Positions 25,134 through 32,943 of a DNA stretch of 38,542 nt are shown here, piece by piece. The position numbers were made by a program, and so were the translations under genes. Source of the DNA: Acidobacteria bacterium 28-1. GTDB taxonomy: Bacteria; Acidobacteriota; Blastocatellia; Pyrinomonadales; Pyrinomonadaceae. Numbering within the stretch: position 1 is the stretch's first letter; each line of letters begins with the position of its first letter. The notes under the pieces are model-generated. The model searched no databases, was not told the origin of the DNA, and saw nothing but the letters and a program-made list of their open reading frames with translations. Location: NCBI GenBank assembly GCA_002050365.1, contig MWYZ01000073.1, forward strand, positions 1-38,542, read 5' to 3'.

Positions 25134-25165
25134 TTTCGGCAAAATCTCCTTATAGATTAGAATTT

Positions 25166-25248
25166 GTTCAAAGTTTAAGGTTCAAAGTTCAAGTTCTCTC
25201 TTTTGACTTTGAACTTTGAACCTTAAACTTTGAACTTTGAACTTGAAC
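25166..25248. repeat. Heptamer inverted repeat (TTCAAAG / TGAACTT) upstream of the EF-G paralogue
   Basis: The left arm is a run of TTCAAAG, TTTAAGG, TTCAAAG heptamers (25166-25194). The right arm runs TGAACTT, TGAACCT, TAAACTT (about 25203-25248). At least 24 bp are perfectly complementary (25166-25189 with 25212-25235). It lies in the 306-bp gap between the divergent EF-G and delta-60 genes; the rest of that gap is AT-rich and holds the promoter at 25333. Confidence 0.95.
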
Positions 25249-25332
25249 AATTGGTAACAACATAATTTATATGACCAACCGAAAGATAGCAAGAATAGTG
25301 TTCATTTAGTGGATTTTGGAAGATGATAAATA

Positions 25333-25361
25333 TTTACAATTTAATAAATAAGTTTTATAAT
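25333..25361 (+). promoter_or_regulatory. Strong sigma70-type promoter for the delta-60 repeat protein
   Basis: TTTACA (25333-25338), a 17-bp spacer and a perfect TATAAT (25356-25361). The predicted start is near 25368, giving an 80-nt leader. A clear GAGGAG lies six bases before the ATG at 25449. Confidence 0.75.
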
Positions 25362-25448
25362 ACCGACAAACTTCCGGACCGTATGTTGTTAATTTCGTAA
25401 AAGTAATTTTATCGTAGTAATCTTTCCTCGTAAATTTGAGGAGTAAAA

Positions 25449-28400
25449 ATGAAATTATCGAAAAATTTCTTCAAACGAATTGTCGTTTTTTCACAATTGA
25501 CGCTGATTGCTTTGATTTCGATTTCGGCAACTGAAGCTCAATTGAGCGCGGTTGATTTATCTTTCAACGCGGTACTTTCAAAAGAAATCAGCGGCGGCGG
25601 CGGCAATTTCGTGACTCAGCCGGACGGAAAAATAATCGTGTTCGGCGGATTTCAAATTGTCAACGGCGTTATAAAAAATCAAATTGCGCGGCTCAATCCG
25701 GACGGAAGTTTAGACAATTCATTTGATTGTGCCGCGTGTGATTTCATAATCGGAAGCGCGATTGTGCAACCGGACGGGAAAATCATCGTTGCCGGCGGAT
25801 CACCGTCTCTTCCTAACACCAATTTATACCCGCGAGTTCAGCGGTTGAACTCGGACGGCAGTATTGATCCGACCTTTACTTCTCCGTTTGCTACGAATCC
25901 TTTCCAAGTAACTAGTTCCGCTGCGGTTGTGGCAATTCAGCCGGACGGTAAAATTTTTGTCTCAATTTTCACATATGCAAGCGGTATAGCTTTAAATTCA
26001 CTTTACCGCCTCAATTCAAACGGAACATTTGACAATACATTCACGAGAATTGATTTCCAATCGGGACGAACTCAATTTGAATCCGTTTCAAAAGTTTTTA
26101 TCTTGCCGAACGGAAAAATTCTGGTTAGCGGCAACGGCGGCGGCGGACTTTCACCCAGCGGCTTTCTTCGACGTTTTAATTCCGACGGCATCCGCGATAC
26201 GACATTTGAATCGCCGGTTTTAACCGGCACCATCGGAAGTTTCGGAAACGGAAATTTTATAAGAGACTTTGAAGTTCTGCCCGACGGAAGCATTGTGATT
26301 GTCGGCAACTTTACTAAGGTTAACGGCGTTGACCGCTTAAATATCGCAAAATTGCTGCCAGCCAGCAATGTTGATTTGTCATTTATGCCGGCTAATGTTT
26401 TCAGTCCCGGACAAGCAGCTGATGCGATTGAATTATTGCCGGACGGCAAATTTATAATTTCGGTGGGCGGAAAACTTTACCGATTAAATGCTGACGGCAG
26501 TTTGGATAATACATTTAATTCGCCGAGCAATCTTACTCAAATTAGTAAATTTGTAATTGACGCTTCAGGCAACATTCTGCTGAATGGCGGATTTCTTGAA
26601 AACGGCGCGACGGTCTTTAAGTTTGCGCGACTCAACCCGGACGGAAGCGTCAGCACATCTTTTAGCGTGAGTTTCGGAATCGGCGGTTCGGCTTCGATTT
26701 TAGCAGTTCAAACAGACGGCAAAGTTATCGTCGCCGGCGAATTTTCGCAGGTCGGCGGAGTTCCGCGCAAAAATATCGCTCGCCTCAATACTGATGGCAC
26801 GCTTGATACGAGCTTTAATCCGGGAACCGGTTTTGATTTCACAGTCGAAGAAATAATCGTTCAGGCAGACGGAAGGATTTTAGTCGGCGGAAATTTTACA
26901 ACTTATAACGGAACGCCTAGAACGGCGATTGCGCGGTTGAACGCGGACGGCAGTTTGGACACGAGTTTTAATCCAATTATTTCGAGCAACGGAGTCGTTT
27001 ATTCGATAACTCTGCAAGCTGATGGAAAAATTGTTATCGGCGGATTTTTTAGCAGCGTCAACGGGCAAAATCGCAACGATTTGGCGCGGCTTAATGCCGA
27101 CGGCATTTTGGATACAAGTTTTAATCCAATATTCGGAAGCGGTTCAATTCAAAGTATTGTTGTTCAAGCGGACGGAAAAATTCTAGTCGGCGGTTCGTTT
27201 AACGGAGTGAACGGATTTAATCGTGTGAATCTGGTTCGTTTGAATTCGGACGGAAGTCTTGACAGTTCCTTCAACGCAGGAAACATTGCCTCCGTTAGAC
27301 AGATAGAACTTAATGCGGACGGGAAATATGTCGTTTTAACAACTACAGTTGTCAGATTAAATAACAACGGTAGCGCGGACGCAACATTCCAATCTCCAAC
27401 ATTTGCCAGTGCCCTAGTTAACACAATTCTCGTACAGCCGGATGGAAGTATAATTGTCGGCGGAAATTTTATAGTCGTCAATAACATTTCGCGCTCAAAT
27501 CTGGCGCGGCTCAAGTCTGACGGAACTGTGGATACAAGTTTCTTTCCCGGAGCGAACAACCAAGTTCGCGCGATTATCCGCCAATCAGACGGTAAAATTT
27601 TAGTCGGCGGTGATTTTACAAGAATTGCCAATGTAACGCGCCTCGGCGTGGCGAGATTAACGGTTGCTCCTTTCCGCAACATTACGCCATTTGATTTCGA
27701 CGGCGACGGACGAGCTGATTTGACGGTTTTTCGAGCTTCAAACGGATTCTGGTATCAATTAACCAGTCAAAACAATTCATTCATCCCATTTAAGTTCGGA
27801 CAAAACGGAGACCGTATCGCGCCTGCCGATTATGACGGCGACGGACGAACCGACTTTGCCGTTTTCCGCGATGTCGTTTTTGGGGCTGGCAATAAAGCCT
27901 ATTTTTATATTACAAACAGCTCGGATGGTTCATTCCGACCGGAACAATTCGGCGCAACCGGCGACGTTCCTGTTTCAGGCGATTGGGACGGCGACGGTAA
28001 AAGCGATTTAGCCGTTTACCGCGACGGTTCGCTGTCAGGCGGACAAGGATATTTCTTTTATCGTCCGAGTTCAGCGCCGGGAGTTGATTTCAGAGCGATT
28101 GCGTGGGGAACAAACGGCGACAAGCCGGTGGTCGGCGATTTCGACGGAGACGGCAAACAGGACGCAGCCGTTTTCCGTCCGTCAGCCGGGACGTGGTATA
28201 TTCTGCAAAGTTCAAATAACCAATACGTCTTTCAAGGATTGGGCATTGCGACCGACATTCCAGTGCCGGCAGATTTCGACGGCGACGGAAAAACGAACAT
28301 CGCCGTTTTCCGACCGAGCAATGGAACTTGGTACACATCGCCGAATCCGCAGACTAATTACGGAGCCGTGCAGTTTGGAGCGGCGGGCGATTTGCCGGTG

Positions 28401-28553
28401 CCAGCCGATTACGACGGTGACGGGCGGGCGGACATCGCGGTATTTCGACCGTCAAACGGAACGTGGTATTTGCTGAGAACGTCGCAGGGATTTACAGGTG
28501 TACAATTTGGCAACAATGAAGACAAGCCGATTCCGAATGCTTATATTCGGTAA
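25449..28553 (+). CDS. Secreted delta-60 repeat / FG-GAP repeat protein
   Basis: A 1034-residue exported protein. The signal peptide (hydrophobic VVFSQLTLIALISIS) is followed by a likely cut after TEA. Residues about 35-745 are delta-60 type beta repeats, each about 50-60 long, with the recurring pattern QPDGKIIVxGxF, RxNxARLNxDGSLD and SFNP. The last third (about 750-1034) has at least six FG-GAP/VCBS-like blades with the Ca2+-binding pattern DxDGDGxxD followed by AVFRPSNGTWY. Such proteins are common and multi-copy in acidobacteria. Roles in surface binding or polymer recognition are inferred. The start is certain: promoter plus GAGGAG. A terminator follows. Confidence 0.93.
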   Translation: MKLSKNFFKRIVVFSQLTLIALISISATEAQLSAVDLSFNAVLSKEISGGGGNFVTQPDGKIIVFGGFQIVNGVIKNQIARLNPDGSLDNSFDCAACDFIIGSAIVQPDGKIIVAGGSPSLPNTNLYPRVQRLNSDGSIDPTFTSPFATNPFQVTSSAAVVAIQPDGKIFVSIFTYASGIALNSLYRLNSNGTFDNTFTRIDFQSGRTQFESVSKVFILPNGKILVSGNGGGGLSPSGFLRRFNSDGIRDTTFESPVLTGTIGSFGNGNFIRDFEVLPDGSIVIVGNFTKVNGVDRLNIAKLLPASNVDLSFMPANVFSPGQAADAIELLPDGKFIISVGGKLYRLNADGSLDNTFNSPSNLTQISKFVIDASGNILLNGGFLENGATVFKFARLNPDGSVSTSFSVSFGIGGSASILAVQTDGKVIVAGEFSQVGGVPRKNIARLNTDGTLDTSFNPGTGFDFTVEEIIVQADGRILVGGNFTTYNGTPRTAIARLNADGSLDTSFNPIISSNGVVYSITLQADGKIVIGGFFSSVNGQNRNDLARLNADGILDTSFNPIFGSGSIQSIVVQADGKILVGGSFNGVNGFNRVNLVRLNSDGSLDSSFNAGNIASVRQIELNADGKYVVLTTTVVRLNNNGSADATFQSPTFASALVNTILVQPDGSIIVGGNFIVVNNISRSNLARLKSDGTVDTSFFPGANNQVRAIIRQSDGKILVGGDFTRIANVTRLGVARLTVAPFRNITPFDFDGDGRADLTVFRASNGFWYQLTSQNNSFIPFKFGQNGDRIAPADYDGDGRTDFAVFRDVVFGAGNKAYFYITNSSDGSFRPEQFGATGDVPVSGDWDGDGKSDLAVYRDGSLSGGQGYFFYRPSSAPGVDFRAIAWGTNGDKPVVGDFDGDGKQDAAVFRPSAGTWYILQSSNNQYVFQGLGIATDIPVPADFDGDGKTNIAVFRPSNGTWYTSPNPQTNYGAVQFGAAGDLPVPADYDGDGRADIAVFRPSNGTWYLLRTSQGFTGVQFGNNEDKPIPNAYIR

Positions 28554-28577
28554 AGTTGAAATTCACTCGAAAATTAC

Positions 28578-28612
28578 AACGGCTTGTCCTCACAAGAGGC
28601 AAGCCGTTTTTT
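28578..28612 (+). terminator. Rho-independent terminator after the delta-60 protein
   Basis: AACGGCTTG (28578-28586) pairs with CAAGCCGTT (28600-28608), with inner TCCTC/GAGG pairing, and the run of six T ends at 28612. It lies 25 bp after the stop. Confidence 0.9.
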
Positions 28613-28726
28613 GTGTAAATGCAAAATTTGTTCGGAGGAACGTCTCTACACCGATTGAGAATCATAAATTACGTCTTGCCAATAATCATTGCAAAGTAAT
28701 ACATATAAAAATTTTGAGAGGGAAAA

Positions 28727-30523
28727 ATGAATTTTCAAAAACATATTCTAAAAAGTTTAGCGACATTTTTTATAATCTGGACTTTTATAATCGGCGGATT
28801 TTTGTCAACGGCGCAAGACCTTCCGCCGAATGAAGACCTTTCTTTGGGCGCCAGCGTGTTTGTTTTTCGCAGTTCCGGCAGGACGGCGCAAAAGAAATTC
28901 GTTTCCAGCAACCGAACCAAGCGCACAAAAATACAACGTCTGGTTGCCGTAAAAAACATCCGCAAGCAATATAATAATCTCGCTGTCGTTACCGCGCGAC
29001 GCAAACGCGTTAAAATTTTTAAGCCTGAACCTGTGCAGATAGAAGTAGCGAAAAAGTCCGCGAAAAAATCCGCGAAAGAAGCCTCTCTAACTTTGACCGG
29101 CGCAGCGCAATTTTATTACGACAATAACGAGATGGATAAATCAATTGATTTATACCGTGAAGCCATTGACCTAGACGAAAAAAATACTGACGCAATACTC
29201 GGTTTAAGTGACGCTCTAGCAAGTAAAGCCAGTGATTTATTGGAAAAAGACAAACCACAGGAAGCCCGCGGATTGTTTGATGAAGCGGTAAAACTAAACG
29301 TTAAAAATTCAGTCGCATATTCAGGTTTGGGAGAAATTTACGATTCGCTTGATGACAACGATAAGGCGATTTTTAATTATGAAAAAGCGTTGTCTTTAAA
29401 CGCTGATTTGACTGAACTATATGCGCCGCTCGGCATTTTGTATACGCAAAAAAATGAAATTGCCAAAGCCGAAGATTTTCTTAATAAAGCAATCGCACTC
29501 AACCGTAACGACGCTTCTATACAGTATTTTTTAGGTGTCGTTCGTCTAAAACAAAATCGCTACGAAGATGCGCGTCTGGCATTGACCGAATCAACAAAAC
29601 TCGACGCGACAATGCCGGAAGCGCATTATTCTTTGGGTGAAGCCTTAGCCAAACTCGACCGTGAAGCAGAAGCAGTCAACGAATACAAGGAAGCGATACG
29701 TTTAAAACCGACTTATGTTGATGCGTGGTTTGGATTGGGCGCGGCAGAATATGAGCGCGAAAATTACGTCGAAGCAATCAAGGCTTACACAGAAACAAAC
29801 CGACTCAAAAACGACATCGGTGCCGCCCACGCTAATCTTGCCGATGCTTATCGCCAATTAAAAGAGTATGACAAAGCTAACGGCGAATACAGCATTGCGG
29901 CGGTTTTCATCAAAGACGATGCAGAGCTTTACAGTAATTGGGGATTTTGTTTGGGCAAGGTTCAAAAATGGAACAACGCGATTCTGCGTTTGAACGAAGC
30001 GGTCGCTTTGAGTGCCGACCATATTGATTATACGAATTTGGGTTGGGCTTATTACAACGCTTCACAAATTGACTTGAAATCCAAACTTCCAGAAACGAAA
30101 GCCGAGGGCAAAGCGAAACTACAACAAGCGAAAGCCGCTTTGCAAAAAGCCGTCAGTATAAAAAACGACTTCGCCCCGGCTTATATTAATTTAGGCATTA
30201 CGCAAAACGATTTAGGCGAATATCAAGCGGCGGTCGAATCTCTGAAACGCGCCAATGAACTGCGCAAAGATTCGGTGTTTGCCATTAATGAACTCGGAAT
30301 TGCCTATCGCAAATTAAATGAATACGATAATGCAATCAAGCAATTTGAACGAGCGGTTGCTCTTAACGACAAATACGCTATCGGACTTTACAATCTCGGC
30401 GAAGCACAATTTAGGCGGCGCAACGTCAAGGAAGCGAAAAAAGCGCACGAAAAACTCAAGAAACTAGATACAAATCTGGCAAAAGCGCTTGAGATTTTAA
30501 TAATTGGCGCGAAGATGAAATAG
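28727..30523 (+). CDS. Exported TPR-repeat protein
   Basis: A 598-residue protein with an N-terminal signal sequence (SLATFFIIWTFIIGGFL, likely cut after STA), a basic low-complexity stretch (about 45-115, rich in Lys/Arg) and then about twelve tetratricopeptide repeats to the C-terminus (for example AHYSLGEALAKLDREAEAVN, and repeated A-x-x-x-Y/F-D-x-A patterns). TPR arrays bind other proteins, so a periplasmic scaffold role is likely. GAGAGGGA precedes the ATG. The terminator upstream makes it transcriptionally separate from the delta-60 gene, although both are exported. Confidence 0.9.
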   Translation: MNFQKHILKSLATFFIIWTFIIGGFLSTAQDLPPNEDLSLGASVFVFRSSGRTAQKKFVSSNRTKRTKIQRLVAVKNIRKQYNNLAVVTARRKRVKIFKPEPVQIEVAKKSAKKSAKEASLTLTGAAQFYYDNNEMDKSIDLYREAIDLDEKNTDAILGLSDALASKASDLLEKDKPQEARGLFDEAVKLNVKNSVAYSGLGEIYDSLDDNDKAIFNYEKALSLNADLTELYAPLGILYTQKNEIAKAEDFLNKAIALNRNDASIQYFLGVVRLKQNRYEDARLALTESTKLDATMPEAHYSLGEALAKLDREAEAVNEYKEAIRLKPTYVDAWFGLGAAEYERENYVEAIKAYTETNRLKNDIGAAHANLADAYRQLKEYDKANGEYSIAAVFIKDDAELYSNWGFCLGKVQKWNNAILRLNEAVALSADHIDYTNLGWAYYNASQIDLKSKLPETKAEGKAKLQQAKAALQKAVSIKNDFAPAYINLGITQNDLGEYQAAVESLKRANELRKDSVFAINELGIAYRKLNEYDNAIKQFERAVALNDKYAIGLYNLGEAQFRRRNVKEAKKAHEKLKKLDTNLAKALEILIIGAKMK

Positions 30524-30612
30524 AAATATACATTGCACCAAAAAAAGAGTCTGCATCTTTATTTTTACTTTCTATGATAATCTATCTTAAATTTCATTCC
30601 TTGGAGTTTGCT

Positions 30613-31695
30613 ATGAATAAACTTTTTTCTTTAATCTTAATCACCGTTCTCATCATTTTGCCATCGTCGGTTTTTGCGCAAAAAGGAAGTTTTGCTGAAA
30701 TAAAACAACTGCAATCGCCGCAGAATCCGCGACTCGGTTTCATCATCCACGGCGGCGCGGGCGTGATAACAAAGGGAAGTCTTTCGCCGGAAAAGGAAGC
30801 CGAATATAAAAAGAAACTCGAAGAAGCTGTGCTTGCGGGTTATAAAGCCCTACAAGCCGGCAAATCCGGACTCGATGCGGTCGAAATCGCCATCCGAATG
30901 CTTGAAGATTCACCGCTTTTCAATGCCGGCAAAGGAGCGGTTTTCACCAATGACGGCAAAAACGAACTCGATGCTTCGATAATGAACGGCAAAACTTTAG
31001 CAGCAGGCGCAGTTGCCGGACTTCACCGCGTCAAAAATCCAATAACCTTAGCCCGCGCCGTGATGGAAAAATCGCCGCACGTAATGATGATTGCTGACGG
31101 CGCAGAACGCTTCGCGGAAGAGCAGAAAATCGAACTCGTTGACCCGAAATACTTTTTCACTCAAGAACGTTGGGATGCTCTTCAAGAAATCCTCAAACAA
31201 GAAAAAGAAGAAAAAGAGAAGAAGGAAGCAAAAAAGAACGTAGGAAAAGTTTCACAGACTGATTTGCGCGAACTGCCTTACAATAAATTCGGCACGGTCG
31301 GTGCGGTTGCGCTCGACAAAGACGGAAATCTAGCGGCAGGAACTTCGACCGGCGGAATGACGAATAAAAAATTCGGGCGCGTCGGCGATGCCCCGATTAT
31401 CGGCGCGGGAACATACGCGAACAACGACGGCTGCGCGGTCAGCGCGACCGGTTGGGGCGAGTATTTCATCCGTTTAGGCGTGGCGCGAGATATTTCCGCA
31501 ATGATGGAATACCGCGCATTGCCCGTCCAACAAGCGGCTGATATGACAATGAACAAAGTCAAAACGCTCGGCGGCGACGGCGGCGTAATCGCTATGGACA
31601 AATTCGGCAATATCGGTATCTCGTTTAATTCCGAAGGAATGTATCGCGCCTATATTGACATGAACGGCAAGCCGGTTGTTGAGATTTATAAATGA
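30613..31695 (+). CDS. Exported isoaspartyl peptidase / L-asparaginase (paralogue)
   Basis: A second Ntn-type isoaspartyl peptidase. From the ATG at 30613 it has 360 residues and a clear signal peptide (MNKLFSLILITVLIILPSSV, cut after FA), so it should act outside the cytoplasm. FIIHGGAGVI (43-52), FNAGKGAVFT (103-112), the autocleavage motif FGTVGAVALD with Thr228, and GGMTNKKFGRVGD are intact. At the position where the cytosolic copy has heptamer-encoded repeats, this one has a charged natural linker (KEEKEKKEAKK). GGAG lies about seven bases upstream; a TTG-type longer ORF (30574) is not preferred. Confidence 0.93.
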   Translation: MNKLFSLILITVLIILPSSVFAQKGSFAEIKQLQSPQNPRLGFIIHGGAGVITKGSLSPEKEAEYKKKLEEAVLAGYKALQAGKSGLDAVEIAIRMLEDSPLFNAGKGAVFTNDGKNELDASIMNGKTLAAGAVAGLHRVKNPITLARAVMEKSPHVMMIADGAERFAEEQKIELVDPKYFFTQERWDALQEILKQEKEEKEKKEAKKNVGKVSQTDLRELPYNKFGTVGAVALDKDGNLAAGTSTGGMTNKKFGRVGDAPIIGAGTYANNDGCAVSATGWGEYFIRLGVARDISAMMEYRALPVQQAADMTMNKVKTLGGDGGVIAMDKFGNIGISFNSEGMYRAYIDMNGKPVVEIYK

Positions 31696-31700
31696 TTCAG

Positions 31701-31752
31701 AATTAGGGATTCAAGATTTAGGTTTTGAATCCTAAGTCTTGAATCCCTAATT
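31701..31752. repeat. Heptamer-period inverted repeat between isoaspartyl peptidase and mazF remnant
   Basis: Arms 31701-31722 and 31731-31752 are complementary over 22 bases with one mismatch. The 7-bp words are ATTCAAG, ATTTAGG type. It starts five bases after the peptidase stop and forms the 3' end of the truncated toxin gene on the other strand. Confidence 0.85.
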
Positions 31753-31891
31753 TACTTGTGAGGGCAACGATAAACAAATCTTGTGAAACGTGCGGCGCAT
31801 TGACGATGACCGCCGGACGAATCTTAAAATTGGTTGAGTCCGAAAAAGGATAACGAACCAGAACGACTTCATTTTTTGAGAAGCTCGGCAT
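31718..31891 (-). pseudogene. MazF/PemK-family toxin, C-terminally truncated
   Basis: From the ATG at 31891 only 57 codons remain, while family members have about 110 residues. The start FSKNEVVLVRYPFSDSTNFK, then RPAVIVNAPHV and IVALTSKL, match the first half of MazF-type endoribonucleases. After TSKL the frame runs into the heptamer inverted repeat, which encodes GIQDLGFKT and a stop. The C-terminal half, needed for the dimer and part of the active site, is gone, so the toxin is probably dead. It overlaps the end of the antitoxin gene by about 23 bases. Confidence 0.75.
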
Positions 31892-32135
31892 AAACGTCAT
31901 CTTCCTCATTGTTCCAGATTTCGTTCAGCGAACTCTCGCTTGCCGAAAGCCAGAATTCGTCGCTGCTGAATTCTTCAGTGCGTTTTTTTGCTTCCAGCAA
32001 ACGCTTCTTCATCGCTTCGCTTTTATTCAGATAAGCCGTTTCCTGTTCCGCTTCGATTTCTTGCCAAATCTCTATCGGCACAATTACACCGACTGGGTTA
32101 CCATTTGCGTCTGAAATATATTGTATATCTGCCAT
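31869..32135 (-). CDS. Antitoxin (Phd/DUF2281-like) partner of the mazF remnant
   Basis: An 88-residue protein: the beta-strand N-terminus MADIQYISDANGNPVGVIVP followed by IEIWQEIE resembles Phd-like antitoxins that fold into a DNA-binding dimer. The acidic C-terminus (LNEIWNNEEDDVYAELL) is the usual toxin-binding tail. It is complete, although its toxin is truncated. The gene seems to be read from a promoter with its -10 box nine bases before the ATG. Its exact family is not certain. Confidence 0.75.
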   Translation of the reverse strand: MADIQYISDANGNPVGVIVPIEIWQEIEAEQETAYLNKSEAMKKRLLEAKKRTEEFSSDEFWLSASESSLNEIWNNEEDDVYAELLKK

Positions 32136-32144
32136 AACTGCTTG

Positions 32145-32173
32145 ATTATACCAAATTGTCTGCTCTCTATAAA
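32145..32173 (-). promoter_or_regulatory. Promoter for the antitoxin gene, leaderless geometry
   Basis: On the - strand: TTTATA (32173-32168), a 17-bp spacer and a perfect TATAAT (32150-32145), then nine bases to the ATG at 32135. No Shine-Dalgarno is present. Confidence 0.6.
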
Positions 32174-32182
32174 CGGCGGGTC

Positions 32183-32411
32183 AATGTAGGATAGGGCGAA
32201 CGCATCACTTTTTTTCTTTATTTTCAGTTATTTAGTTTTTTAATCAATGGGTTGCGTGAATAAACATTAAGCGATTCTTTGAATTTTGCACAAATTTTCA
32301 ATGTAAGAATTTTGAAATAATTCGCAAAGCTGAATTCTAACTCCAATAACTAAAGCGTTTTGCCTCAATATTTATTTTTGCAAAAGTGATGCGTTCGCCC
32401 TAAATGTAGGA
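32183..32411. mobile_element. MITE-like non-autonomous transposon with 9-bp target duplication
   Basis: The element at 32192-32402 (211 bp) has perfect 21-bp terminal inverted repeats, TAGGGCGAACGCATCACTTT plus one T on the left and its complement on the right. It is flanked by exact 9-bp direct repeats AATGTAGGA (32183-32191 and 32403-32411). It contains no ORF and must have been moved by a transposase made elsewhere. The family was not identified. It fills most of the 292-bp gap between the antitoxin gene and the next membrane-protein gene. Confidence 0.95.
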
Positions 32412-32427
32412 AAGGTCAATCGTTTTG

Positions 32428-32817
32428 TTACTTATGCGAGACAAGAGCGCGTGCGATTAATCCGATTCCGCCGGCTAACAGTGTAATCATCATTATGGTA
32501 TTGAAAAGACTGGTGGGCTGAAAATAAATTTGAAGATTCATCAAAATACCTGCAAAGATGATGACTACACCAATAAATAAAAGCAGCCAGCCGACAATCG
32601 ACTTACCATTAAAAAATAAGACGCCGATGCCAAAAATCAGCGGCAACAGCGACAAACCGAAAGCGTTGTAACCCCAAATTGACCAGAAACTGCTGGTAAC
32701 GATTACTTGATTGGTAATGAGAAAAGCACCTGCAACCGCCATTCCCAATCCGACGAAGAATTCCAGGAGTCCGCCGGGAGTTCCGCCCGCGCCTCGAATC
32801 CCTGTTTCGTTTTCCAT
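32428..32817 (-). CDS. Small four-helix membrane protein of unknown function
   Basis: A 129-residue protein with four hydrophobic segments (about 17-36, 50-70, 73-95 and 105-125). The N-terminus is glycine-rich and polar (ETGIRGAGGTPGG). I do not recognise a characterised family. It ends 17 bp beyond the MITE, so its 3' region could have been affected by the insertion, although the ORF is intact. Two direct repeats and a palindrome lie just upstream, between it and the aminotransferase gene. Confidence 0.7.
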   Translation of the reverse strand: MENETGIRGAGGTPGGLLEFFVGLGMAVAGAFLITNQVIVTSSFWSIWGYNAFGLSLLPLIFGIGVLFFNGKSIVGWLLLFIGVVIIFAGILMNLQIYFQPTSLFNTIMMITLLAGGIGLIARALVSHK

Positions 32818-32826
32818 AATTTCAAC

Positions 32827-32936
32827 CTTTATAACCGCACAGAGGCGGTGGCTTTATAACCGCACAGAGGCGGTGAATTTTTTGCCGAGAGCCGGTCGGA
32901 GTTTTCGGAATCGCCTGCCGGCGCAGGCAATTCCGA
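32827..32936. repeat. Tandem hairpin repeats and a GC-rich palindrome
   Basis: Two copies of a 24-bp unit (32827-32850 and 32852-32875), each containing the small hairpin ACCGCACAGAGGCGGT. Then comes a palindrome at 32906-32935 (CGGAATCGCCTGC pairing with GCAGGCAATTCCG, one mismatch). It lies between the aminotransferase stop and the membrane-protein start, both on the - strand, and may end the aminotransferase transcript, although no T-run follows. Confidence 0.85.
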
Positions 32937-32943
32937 CTGATTA

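Noticed and set aside
28498..28833. ORF of 111 codons crossing the end of the delta-60 gene and the start of the TPR gene
   Set aside because: It overlaps two well-supported genes and a terminator, and has no ribosome binding site.
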